DNA from: Rapana venosa
Lineage: Eukaryota; Mollusca; Gastropoda; Neogastropoda; Muricidae
Direction: 5' to 3'
DNA length: 64,000 nucleotides
NCBI GenBank assembly: GCA_028751875.1
Contig: CM054162.1
Location: 7,459,458 to 7,523,457 of the forward strand
Positions 34,958 to 44,023 of this stretch are shown in pieces. The position numbers and the translations under genes are program-made. Within the stretch, counting starts at the first letter, position 1; each line of letters opens with the position of its first letter. Below the pieces are notes generated by a model that saw only the letters and a program-made list of their open reading frames with translations, ran no database searches and was not told the DNA's origin.

Positions 34958-35127
34958 CCCCCCACGCCCCCCCCCCCCCCCCCCGCCCTGCCGCCACCCC
35001 CCCCCCCCCCCCCCCCCCGGCCCCCCCCCCCCCCACCCCCCCCCCCCACCCCCCCACCCCCCCCCCCCCCCCCGCCCCCCCCCCCCCCCCCCCCCCCCCC
35101 TCCCCCCCCCCCCCTCCCCCGCCCCCC
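34224..35127. repeat. Poly-C tract of about 0.9 kb
   Basis: Over 90 percent C with scattered A, T and G. The flanks AAACAAAAGA and CTGCCCTGACAGAAGAAAAA are recognisable in unit 2 at 50,665 and 50,708, where only about 14 C separate them. Polyproline (plus) and polyglycine (minus) frames are artefacts of the run. The minus strand would be G-quadruplex-prone if the tract is real. Confidence 0.95.
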
Positions 35128-36220
35128 ACAACCACACACCTGTCTAAACACTCCCTGCCCTGACAGAAGAAAAAAAGAAACACATGGCCAAACTGGGTTC
35201 ATGACCCCGTCCACTCACTCCGAATGCTCACTTTCTTCCGCCCTCATCTGGGGGACGTGGCCTCTGACCCGGAGGTGACTTCGCCTATTCATCATGCGCA
35301 TTTGAAATTGGTCAATGCTGGTGCGGAAAAGAAGAAGAATTGCGAACCTAAGAACTGAAATGAAAGAAGAAGAATAGTGAAAAAAGAATTGAAAAGAAGA
35401 AAAGATTGCGAAGAGAAGAATGCAAAAAAAGAATGCCAAAAAAAGAAAATTCAAAGAAGAAATTTGAAGAAAAATACGAAAAAGAAAAAGAATTGCGTAG
35501 AAGAAGGAAAAGAAAAAGAAGAAGAAGAAGAAAAAAGAAGAAAGTATTATAAAAACGTAAGAAAAAGAATTCCTAACTTAATCAATGTTAGTTTGCAGGT
35601 GTAGGAGGTGGTTGAATCAAGCGCTCCTGAATTTGTGTTTGCAAGATAAACGCTATATAATTTTATTGTATTATCATTATTATTTTATTATTGTTATTAT
35701 TATTATAATTATTATTATTATTATTCCAAATTAAAAAGAAGAAGAGAAGATAAGAAGAAAGAAAAGAAGAAAAAAGAAGAAGAACAAGAGAAACAAGAAG
35801 AGAAAAAGAAGAAAAGAAGAAAAGAAGAAGACACCGCCAAGACAGACAAGGTTTCATGGTCATGGAAAGTTGCATGTTGAGGAATGTGTTTATTACATAA
35901 CGCTTTCCCTCGTTATCATTGTGTTCATCCTGATTGTTTGGGCATGTTTTTTTTTATTTCCAACCTCTTTGCTCTTTTCATTCTTTTTTTTTTCTTTCTC
36001 TTCTTCTTTCTTTGTTGATTTTGTGACGTATGCATGCGTGTGTACGTGGTTTGCGGATTGCATGCGTGTGTGTGCTTGTGCAATCGTATTATGTGTGAGT
36101 TATTGTGTAGGTGTATGCGCATTTTGTTGTTGTTGAGTGTATGCTGGAGGTGTGTTTGTATATAGTGTTTGTTTGTATGTAGCCATCCTGTCTGTACTGT
36201 GTAATTGCGCGCGAAATTTC
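35128..36220. other. Purine-rich GAA repeats and a LINE-like 3' tail
   Basis: GAA/GAAA repeats at 35,340-35,560 and 35,725-35,835 flank GAATCAAGCGCTCCTGAATT...AACGCTATATAATT (35,613-35,660) and ATT repeats. This is an orphan copy of the LINE/SINE 3' module. The unit 2 counterpart is 50,720-51,420. No gene is seen. Confidence 0.6.
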
Positions 36221-36221
36221 G

Positions 36222-36325
36222 TAAAATGGGGTCTGACTAAATTTACAAAACTGCATACACACGGGGACCAGATGTAAAACAGCAAATGAGTGTTTATTCC
36301 ATTATCCTTGAAATAAGAGTAATGA
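36222..36325 (+). mobile_element. SINE-2, 3' fragment (unit 1)
   Basis: GTCTGACTAAATTTACAAAA, CTGCATACACACGGGGACCA, GATGTAAAACAGCAAATGAG and TGTTTATTCCATTATCCTTG. Counterpart at 51,766-51,850. Confidence 0.78.
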
Positions 36326-36639
36326 TGAAAGGGTAATGACATGATTTATGTGTTAACATATAGTGTATAATTATAAAACTGTTCCCCCCTATTGGTAACA
36401 GTGAGGTGTGTTGTGTGTGTGTGGTGTGGTGTGTGTGTGTGTGTGTGTTGTGTGTGTGTGTGTGGTGTGTGTGTTGTGCGGCGCTGCGCGCTTGTGTGTG
36501 TGTAACCGTGTGTGCGCGCGTATGTGTGTGTGTATGTATGTGTAACTTTTCTGCCCAAGGCCAAAAGACGTGTCAGTCTTTGACATAAGCTGTGTTTCAG
36601 AGCTTTCCTCACCATGTTGTTACACTTGAAACATGTCCT
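36326..36639. repeat. (TG)n tract and flanks
   Basis: TG repeats with CG interruptions at 36,404-36,545. Unique text on both sides; no gene. Confidence 0.8.
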
Positions 36640-37115
36640 TCTCCCTTAGGGATGCCGGGGGCCTGTCAGTATATCTAGCATCCCCACTTTCTGAAAATCC
36701 TGTGCCAGGAACTCCCTCTTTTCTATCCCTCTTTTTGTGTCTGCCCTGTTCCTTTTCTACCCAGCCACTTTTCTTCTTGGCCTACATTCTGCTTTTCTTA
36801 ATCTACCCCGTGGGGATTCCGGGGGCCTATCAGTATAAATAGCATCCCCACATTCTGGAAGTTCTGTGCTAGAAATTTCCTCTTTTCTATCACTCTCTTA
36901 ATTTCCTGCCTTGTTAATTTTTCTTCCTATCACCCTCCTTTTTTTCTATTTTCTTCCCTCTTGTCCAATCTCCTGCCTTTTTTTTATTACCGGAGACAGT
37001 ATACTTAAAATAATTAATTTTCTCTTATGCCACGCGTATGTGCTTAAAAGGCAGCGGACCATTTCGCTCATATAACAACAACCAATAGTTGCTGTCTGAG
37101 CGTTCGATGATGAAG
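36640..37115 (+). repeat. PYR repeat, two stacked 5' ends (unit 1)
   Basis: GGGATGCCGGGGGCCTGTCA...CTAGCATCCCC (36,650-36,687) and again GGGGATTCCGGGGGCCTATC...AAATAGCATCCCC (36,811-36,849) form the same GGGATGC/GCATCCC hairpin with a TATA-like loop, 160 bp apart. One CT-rich body follows, then GCCACGCGTATGTGCTTAAA, GGCAGCGGACC and TTGCTGTCTGAGCGTTCGAT with a GAA tail. The second 5' end looks like one PYR copy inserted into, or duplicated within, another. Confidence 0.7.
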
Positions 37116-37750
37116 AAGAAGCGTTCATAATCATTCCCCTGCTTTCCCCCCTCTTTCCTACTACAGCCTCAGAATACAACCACTGTAAGTTCCTATCCCT
37201 CCTGATATAACATTATCCGACCTGTTTTCGTACTTTTTCAGGATCCGTACTCTTTTTTCACTTTTAACCTTTTACTTTTTTACCTTAATAATTTGCTATC
37301 TTCTTTTCTTCCTTTCCCTGACCTCGACCCTTCAATCATTTTATCCCCCCTTACTAATTTTCCTCTCCTTATTTCGGGGCCCCACTTGTCTTCTATCTCA
37401 AAGCGATTAAACTTTCACAATAAACAACGGACGATAGGCCACGCTACAAACCTACCTTTCTTATCCAAATCACTAAATTCATAACCTATTCCCCCCCAAC
37501 CAATAAAAAACGAACCCCCGCCCCGCCCTCCAGAAGTTCTTATTTTTGTTGTTGCTGTTGTGTTGTTGTGCGTTCCCCAGCTAACACTCTGGTGGTCACC
37601 CAAACGTGCTGTCTCAGACTCAACTCATCATCCCACCTAGAATACTGTGAGATGAAATTGCACACTACCGAATGAGAAGTTGACTGTTTTTTAAGTACCT
37701 CTCCATATAGCACCATACTCGACTTCAGAGGATAATTTCTATTACAGGGA
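37116..37750. other. No gene seen
   Basis: Pyrimidine-rich then mixed sequence, present in shortened form at 52,870-53,130. No coding signature. Confidence 0.5.
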
Positions 37751-37754
37751 ATAA

Positions 37755-37767
37755 CGATTCTCTTCCT

Positions 37768-37800
<33 letters not shown>

Positions 37801-39235
37801 TTCTCTTCGTACTCTCGTCTCTCTCTCTCTCTACTTCTCTTTCTCTTCTCTCTCATTCTCTTCTCCTTCTCTCATTCTCCTTCTCTTCTCTTCCAATTCC
37901 TTCACTATTCTCCTCTTCCGTTCGTTTCTCAAATTCTTCTCTCTCTCTCATTTCTCTCTCTTCTCTGTCTCTTCTCTCTTGCTCTCTCTCTTCTCATTCT
38001 TCCTCTTCTCATGTCTCTCTTCACTTCTTTCTCTCTCTTCTCTTCTCGTCTCTTCCATTCTCTCTTCTCTTCTCTCTTTCTCTCTCTCTTCTCACTTTCA
38101 CTTCTCTATTCTCTCCTCAATTCTCTCTCTCATCTCATCTCTCCTTCTCTTTCCTTCTTCTCTCTATTCTTCTCTTCTCTCTTCTTCTCTTCTCTCTTCT
38201 CTCTTTCTCTTCCTTCTCTCTTCTTCTCCTTCTCCTAATCAAATCCTCTCCCTTCTCTTTCTCTTCTTCTCTATTACTTTCTCATTCTCCCTCTCTTCCT
38301 CTCTTCTCTTCCTTTCTCTGCTCTTTCGCTCTCTCTCTCTCTTCTTCTCTCTCTTCTCTTGCTCTTCTTTCTCGCTCTCCTTCTACTCTCTCTTCTCTGT
38401 CTCATTCTCTTCTCTCTCTATATTCTCTGCTCTTCTCTCTCTCTATCTCTTCTTCTCTATTCTCTCTTCTCCTTCTCCTCTCTTCTCCTTCTCTTCTCTG
38501 CTTCATTCTCTCTTTCTGCGTTCTCGTCTCTCTCTCTCTTCTCGTCTCTTCGCTTCTCCTTTCTCCTTCTCTCTCTCTCTTTCTCTTTCTCTTTCTCTTC
38601 TCTTCTCTCACTCTCATCTCTCTCTTCGCCTCTCCTTCATCTCTCTCTCTCTTCTCTTCTCCTCTCTTCTCTTCTCTCGTCCTCATGCTTCTCTCCTAAT
38701 CTCCTTTCTCCTACCTCCTCTTCTCTCCTCGTCCCTCTCTGTCTCTCTCTCCTTCTCTTCTCTCAACTCATCTTTCTCTCTTCTCTTTCCCTCTTTCTCT
38801 TCTCGTTCTCTCACTGCTCTCTCTTCTTCTCTTTCTCCTCTCTCTCTCCCTCTCCTCTTCCTCTTCTCTCTCCATTCTCATCTTTTCTCTCTTCTCTCTC
38901 TCTCCTTCTCGTTCTTCTCTCTCCTTTCTCTTCATCTCTTACTTGCTCCCTTCCTATTCTCATCTCTTCTCTTCTCTCTTCTCTCTCTCTCTCTCTTCTC
39001 CTCTTCTTCTCTTCCTTCTCTCTTCTCTCCTAATCTCAATCCTTTCCATCTCTTCTCTTATTCCTCCTCTTCTCGTCTCATTCTCTCTCGCTTCTCGCGT
39101 CTCTCTACACTCTTCTCACTCTTCCTGTTCCTCTTCTCTCCCTTCTTCCTTTCTCCCTCTCTCCTCGCTCCTTCTCCTACTCACTTTCTCATCTCTTACT
39201 CCTCTCTCTCTCTCGCTCTCTCTCCTTCATACCCG
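37755..39235. repeat. (CT)n-rich tract of about 1.5 kb
   Basis: Continuous CTCTCTTCTC-type pyrimidine text, giving leucine/serine/phenylalanine frames up to 451 codons. Its flanks GATTCTC and GGCC(T/G)...AATAATAATAA meet within about 30 bp in unit 2 (53,127-53,165), so the tract is specific to unit 1. Confidence 0.93.
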
Positions 39236-39254
39236 AAAGTGTGGTTACTAGGCC

Positions 39255-39565
39255 TGACTAATAATAATAATGATAATTATGGAATTTATATAGCGCTGAA
39301 TCTGGTAAAGCAACAAATCAAAGCACTCAGATGACATATTTTTTTTTAAATATCAAGGATAATGGGATAACCACTCAGGTGCTTTTTTTTTTACATCCAG
39401 TCCCCGTGTGTATGCGGTCTTGTTAATTTTGTCATCTGTTCCCACCGGCACACAATGGCCTACTCTTTCGAACAGCGGAACAGGATTTAACGTGTGCGCA
39501 AGATGTTCTGCATGCGTTCGCACACGGGGCCTCGGTTTATAGTCTCATCCGAAGGACTAGTCGGG
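39255..39565 (-). mobile_element. SINE-2, full length with LINE-type tail (unit 1)
   Basis: Best SINE-2 copy. Minus-strand sense: core CCTTCGGATGAGACTATAAA (39,557-39,538), CCGAGGCCCCGTGTGCGAAC, GCATGCAGAACATCTTGCGC, the CCGCTGTTCGAAAGAGTAGG block, CATTGTGTGCCGGTGGGAAC, ACACGGGGACTGGATGTAAA and GCACCTGAGTGGTTATCCC. The 3' tail is GTGCTTTGATTTGTTGCTTT...AGCGCTATATAAATTCC and ATT repeats (39,330-39,260). Counterpart at 53,158-53,440. Confidence 0.88.
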
Positions 39566-40254
39566 AGTTAACGTGCAGGGCAACCCGTTTTTTCTACAGA
39601 GACAGACAAACAGACAAACAAACAACGTAGTTTTTGCTGTCTGACGTTCGACAATGAAGATAAGAAGGAAAGAAGAAAAGAAGAAGAAGAAGAAAAAAGA
39701 AGAAGAAGAAGATGAAGAACAAGAACAAGAACAAGAACAAAACAAAAGAAGAACAAGAAGAACAAGAAAACAAGAAGAACAAGAAGCATATTTGCATAGC
39801 AACTGGCCTCATCGGCGATAAGCGCATAGGTAACCGACCTGCATTACTGCCTTTCACGGAGAATAGCACTCTGTAACCAGACAGTTATAGAAGGCCACCA
39901 GCATTCGCCCACAGTACAGATAAACCCCCAAACCGCGCCGCAACGCACTTCCCATCCCGTGTGTGTTTACTGTCAGACATAATTTGCCAGCTGGATGATG
40001 AGACGGACTAGTGCAATTAAGGTTATATTGTCTGCGTGACCCCATCCAGTCTTCCCCTGCCCATCCTTCCTATCTCCATCATCCCCCTCCTCCCTCCACT
40101 CCCCCTCATCCCCCTCCTCCCCCCCCCCCCATCCACCCACAGGGTTTTTTTTATATCATGGCGAATGGAGGGCTTACAATCCGTCGCTTGATGATGCCTA
40201 TTTTCCCTTACTTGATGTATCGTAATTGTTCGTCCTGCTTATGAGATACTGTAG
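39566..40254. other. GAA/ACAAGA tail and DNA without a gene
   Basis: TTGCTGTCTGACGTTCGACA (39,630) is followed by GAA and AACAAG repeats to 39,785. That 3' module also ends the PYR repeat. Then clean sequence (39,786-40,254) with no recognised gene. Counterpart at 53,441-54,120. Confidence 0.6.
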
Positions 40255-40590
40255 TGACAGTCTTTTCGGAATGAGAACTATAAACCGATGCCCCCCGTGT
40301 GCGAACGCACTCAGAACTGAGTTTAACATCATGCAGACTCCACTCCTTCCCCTGAACGACCTCGGTTGAGACTATAAACCGAGGGTCCATATGCGAACGC
40401 GTGGAAGAACTTCTTGCCACATGTGAAAACCTGGGGGGGGGGGGGGGGCCGTACCGCTTTTCGAAGAGTAGGATGTGTGCTGGTGGGACAGATGACAAAA
40501 AAAAAGACAAAAGTGCATACAACGGGACTGGATAGTATAAAAGCACAAGAGAGCTTTTTCATGATCCTGGAAATGAAAGAATGAATAGTA
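40255..40590 (+). mobile_element. SINE-2 with duplicated 5' core (unit 1)
   Basis: The core occurs twice: GAACTATAAACCGATGCCCC (40,276) and GACTATAAACCGAGGGTCC (40,370), each followed by GCGAACGC. One body follows (CCGCTTTTCGAAGAGTAGGA, GTGCATAC...GGGACTGGATA...AAAAGCAC). A run of 18 G at 40,433-40,450 is absent from the counterpart at 54,125-54,440. Confidence 0.8.
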
Positions 40591-40729
40591 AATAAGTAAC
40601 AATGTTTAAATAGAAAGCCACAAAGACATTTTAGTGAATGTTAGAGCTCCACCCCCAACCCCACCCTCCAACCCCCAAAAAGGCAAAGAAATGAATCCTA
40701 CGTGTCATTTGTTGTTTTGTCGTTAGTAG

Positions 40730-41095
40730 CCGTGGGGGTGGTGATGGGTGGTGGTTGTAGTGGTGGTGAGGTGCGGTGCTGTGGTGGTTGTAGTGGTGGT
40801 GGTTGTATGGGTGGTGGCGGCGGGCGGTATTTGTAGTGGTAGTGATGGGTTTATAGTGTGGTGGTAGTGGATGGTGAGATTGCAGTGGGGAGGTATTAGT
40901 GAAGGTTGGCGGGTAGTGGCGATATGTGGTGGTTGGTGCTTGTAGTGGTAGTGCGGTGGTGGTTGTGGAGTGGTAGTGAGTTGTAGGTGGTTTATAGAGG
41001 TAGTGAGTGGTGTGGTGGATGGATATGGAAGATGTGGTGGAAAGGTGGTGGTAGGACGTTGCTGGGTGGTGCTGGAGGGGGAGATGTGGACGTTG
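40730..41095. repeat. (GGT)n minisatellite (unit 1)
   Basis: GGTGGTGG/TAGTGG repeats. Counterpart at 54,588-54,960. Confidence 0.92.
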
Positions 41096-41149
41096 GGGCG
41101 GCAGATATCGTGATTGACACGTGGTTTTAAGGCAGAAGTGAGTTGTGAA

Positions 41150-41236
41150 AAAAATGACAAAGAAAATTTCATGTGGATCTTGATCCCACACCTATTCTCT
41201 TTTCACACAGTGCCCTACCACAACTCAAAACCCGCT
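41150..41236 (+). mobile_element. CR1/L2-type LINE fragment at the unit junction
   Basis: TGTGGATCTTGATCCCACAC through CTACCACAACTCAAAACCCG aligns with 55,022-55,090, the start of the long LINE copy. It stops where unit 2 begins, so the LINE is cut by the junction. Confidence 0.85.
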
Positions 41237-41261
41237 AGAGACAGAGACAGAGGAGACAGAA

Positions 41262-41880
41262 GACTGACGGACTTAGTGGACTGACTGACTAACTTGCTGA
41301 CGGTTGATTGGGGTTGACTGACTGACTGGCTGATTGACTCGATTGACCTGACTGATGACTGACTGATTGACTGATTGGCTGGCTGACTGACTGAATGGCT
41401 GACCTGACCGATTGACTGACTGACTGATGACTGACTGGCTGACTGACTGACTGACTGACTGACTGGCTGATTGTCTGACTGACCTGGCTGACTGACTGAC
41501 TGACTGGCTGACTGGTTGACTGATTTACTGACTGACTGGCTGACTGACTGCCTGACCTGGTTGACTGGCTGACTGACTGACTGACTGATTGAACTTGACT
41601 GGTGACTGGCTGACTGACTGACTGGAGCTGGTATCGGTAGCCTGCTGTTCACTGTGATTGTCTTAGTGTTAGTGTGTCTGTCTGTCTGTCTCTGTCTATC
41701 TTTTTGTCCCTGTCAGTCTGTATCTGTCCCTGTATCTGCCGCTCTGTCTCTCTGACTCTCTGTCTCTTTTGTCTCTGTCTCACTTTATGTGCCCCTTCTT
41801 TATGTCTCTCATCTGTGTCTCTCTGTCTCTATTTTCTGTTATGTGTGTCTGTCTGTCTCTCTGTCTCTCGCCCCCTATCC
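41262..41880. repeat. (CTGA)n and (GTCT)n arrays (unit 2)
   Basis: Same arrays as 24,908-25,515. The CTGA part differs by small indels, the GTCT part is identical. Confidence 0.93.
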
Positions 41881-42061
41881 ATTAAGGGAAATATGATATC
41901 CGCAACAAGCCAAAATCAAAACAATACACATTCAATATTTTGGTTCCTATCTCACAACATAATGTCCTAATCAAATTATCGTGTTTGCCTTGATCTCTGC
42001 GTGTGTGTCAACTGTCTGTCGCCAGTCCTCCTGTCAATCTCTCACTCTCTCTCATCTCACT

Positions 42062-42280
42062 CCCTCTCTGTGTGTCCTTCGGATGAACTATAAACGAGGC
42101 CCCGTGTGCGAACGCATGCAGAACATCTTGAGCACACGTTTAATCCTGTTCCGCTTTTCAGAAAGAGTAGGCCAATTGTGTGCCGTGGGAACGATGACAA
42201 AATTTACAAAAACGCGCATACACACGGGGTCAGGATGTAAAAAAGCACATGATCTTATCCATTTATCATCGAAATAAAAT
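42062..42280 (+). mobile_element. SINE-2 copy (unit 2)
   Basis: Identical to 25,697-25,915. Confidence 0.85.
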
Positions 42281-42810
42281 ATATCTACCTATGTATCTAT
42301 GTATCAATGTATCGATGATGTATGTATGTATGTATGTATGTATGGGTATGTAATGTATGTATCTATCATCTATCTATCTACTATCTATCTTCTATTATCT
42401 ATCGATCTCTGTCCCCCTCTCTCTCTCCGTCTTTGTCTCTGTCTCTCCTCCTCGATCTGTCTCTGTCTGTAACTCTCTGTCTTTGCGTGCGCGCGCGCGC
42501 GCGCCGGCGCGCGTTTGTGTGTGTGTGGTGTCCCTCTCTACCTCACTCTGACTCTGGCCCGCCTCCTCTCTCTCCCCACCCATTCTCTCTCTCTCTCTCT
42601 CTTCTCTCATCTCCCTCTCGTATCTCATCGTCGTCTCGTTCTCCTCTCTCTCTCTCACTCTCGCCTGTGTCTCCCCACCCTTTCTCTCTCCTTCTCCTCT
42701 CTCATCTCACGCTCTCTCTCTCATCTCTCTCTTTGTCCCCCCCCCCTCTCTCTCTCTCATCTTTGTCTTCCCCCCACCCTCCCTCTCTCTCTCTTCTCTC
42801 ATCGGCTGGC
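42281..42810. repeat. TATG, ATCT and CT microsatellites (unit 2)
   Basis: Identical to 25,916-26,445, including the (CG)n island. Confidence 0.9.
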
Positions 42811-43104
42811 CTACCCTATAAAGGTCCCATTTAAAAAATGCTACAACGCTGGCCCCTCTCAAGGGCCCTCATCTCTGCCTTTATCCCCTTCAGGGCTCTG
42901 AAAGTCGGGATGGCTTAGTGGTTGGAACATCAGATTTGATAACATATGATTGATCCACTGACACACCGGTATCGAAATCTCCTTTGAACAAATCAGTTTG
43001 ATGTGATTTTCTTCCAAATCACATCCAATCCTGTTGTTCAAAAGCCCCGCTATATAACAAAGAGGCCCTATCAGGGAAATCTGCCCACATTGAAACAATT
43101 TAAT

Positions 43105-43440
43105 CGCCCGTGGGTATGCCGGGGACTTGTCCAGTATAAAAGCATCCTCCCTTGTGGAAATCTGTGGCTAACAAGCCCCTCCTTTCCATCCCTCCCTTTG
43201 TTTCTGTCTGCCTCGTTTCCTTTCTTCCTGTCACCTCCTTCTTGTCTATTTTCTGCTTTTATTCGGTTCATTTTCCTGCCTTTGTTTCCAAAAGATTTAA
43301 AAAGATCACACTTCTCTCCATGCCAGACGTATGAGGCTGGCCTGATTTGTCAGCGCTAAACGGCAGCGCGACACATTTTTTCGGCTCAAATAACAAAAAA
43401 ATGTTGCTATCTGGCGTTTGAACGAAAACGATGAAGAAGG
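43105..43440 (+). repeat. PYR repeat (unit 2)
   Basis: Identical to 26,740-27,075. Confidence 0.65.
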
Positions 43441-43782
43441 AGTCAACATTTTAAGTCCTAAGAGAAAAAGTGTGCAAATATATAACATGTTAGACCAAGG
43501 TTTTAAAAACATTTGTGCTGTCGGATTATTTTCGTATGAAATCCCTGAACCCCTCATAAGTCAAACTAAGACGGTCACAAGCGTTTGCTACAATGTATAG
43601 CTACAATCAGGAGTGTTCTGATGCTGTCCATTCCTAGGCTTCTAAATCGAACACTGCGAATGTCTTTAATGGTTTTCCGAAATTCCATCATACTCGTGTC
43701 ATTTTTTCCCCACACTCCATTTCTAATATTTATTTATTTCATGTATTTATTGATTAATTTATTTATTTTATCTTTTCTTACA

Positions 43783-44023
43783 CCACTTCAAGTCACGGCA
43801 GATTTCTCTGCGTGAAATTTGGGGAGAGCGCGACGCCACAAGAACAGCGCCACCGTTTATTATTTCTTCTGTTCCTATCTGCAACTGTATTTGTTTCCCT
43901 ATCAGAGTGGCTTTTTCTAAATAACTTTGCCAGAGACAACTCTTTTGTTGCCGTACGGTTTTCTTTTACGAGCACTAAATAATTTTGTGTAACACACGGG
44001 GCCTAGCAGCCAGACCACCACTC
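43783..44023 (-). mobile_element. SINE-1, 3' part (unit 2)
   Basis: Identical to 27,420-27,660. Confidence 0.82.

Larger units (their letters stand above)
24872..41236 (+). repeat. Repeated unit 1 (16.4 kb)
   Basis: The sequence starting at the GAGACAGAGACAG motif near 24,872 starts again at 41,237. From about 25,195 to 32,528 it matches 41,560-48,891 essentially base for base (offset 16,365, then 16,363). From 32,494 to 41,236 it matches 48,857-55,090 only approximately, with many indels and three large length differences. The right edge at 41,236 falls inside a CR1/L2-type LINE fragment (41,150-41,236) that continues uninterrupted in unit 2. The structure looks more like two alleles or read paths joined in series than a biological tandem duplication. 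Confidence 0.93.

Noticed and set aside
33933..35183. Polyproline and polyglycine frames of 200-404 codons
   Set aside because: They translate a poly-C tract that is about 14 bases long in the sister unit.
35377..35604. Lysine/glutamate-rich coiled-coil protein
   Set aside because: It is a GAA repeat; unit 2 has a different length and frame.
37979..39334. Leucine/serine-rich 451-codon frame that looks like a membrane protein
   Set aside because: It is a CT repeat, which gives L, S and F codons in every frame. Absent from the sister unit.
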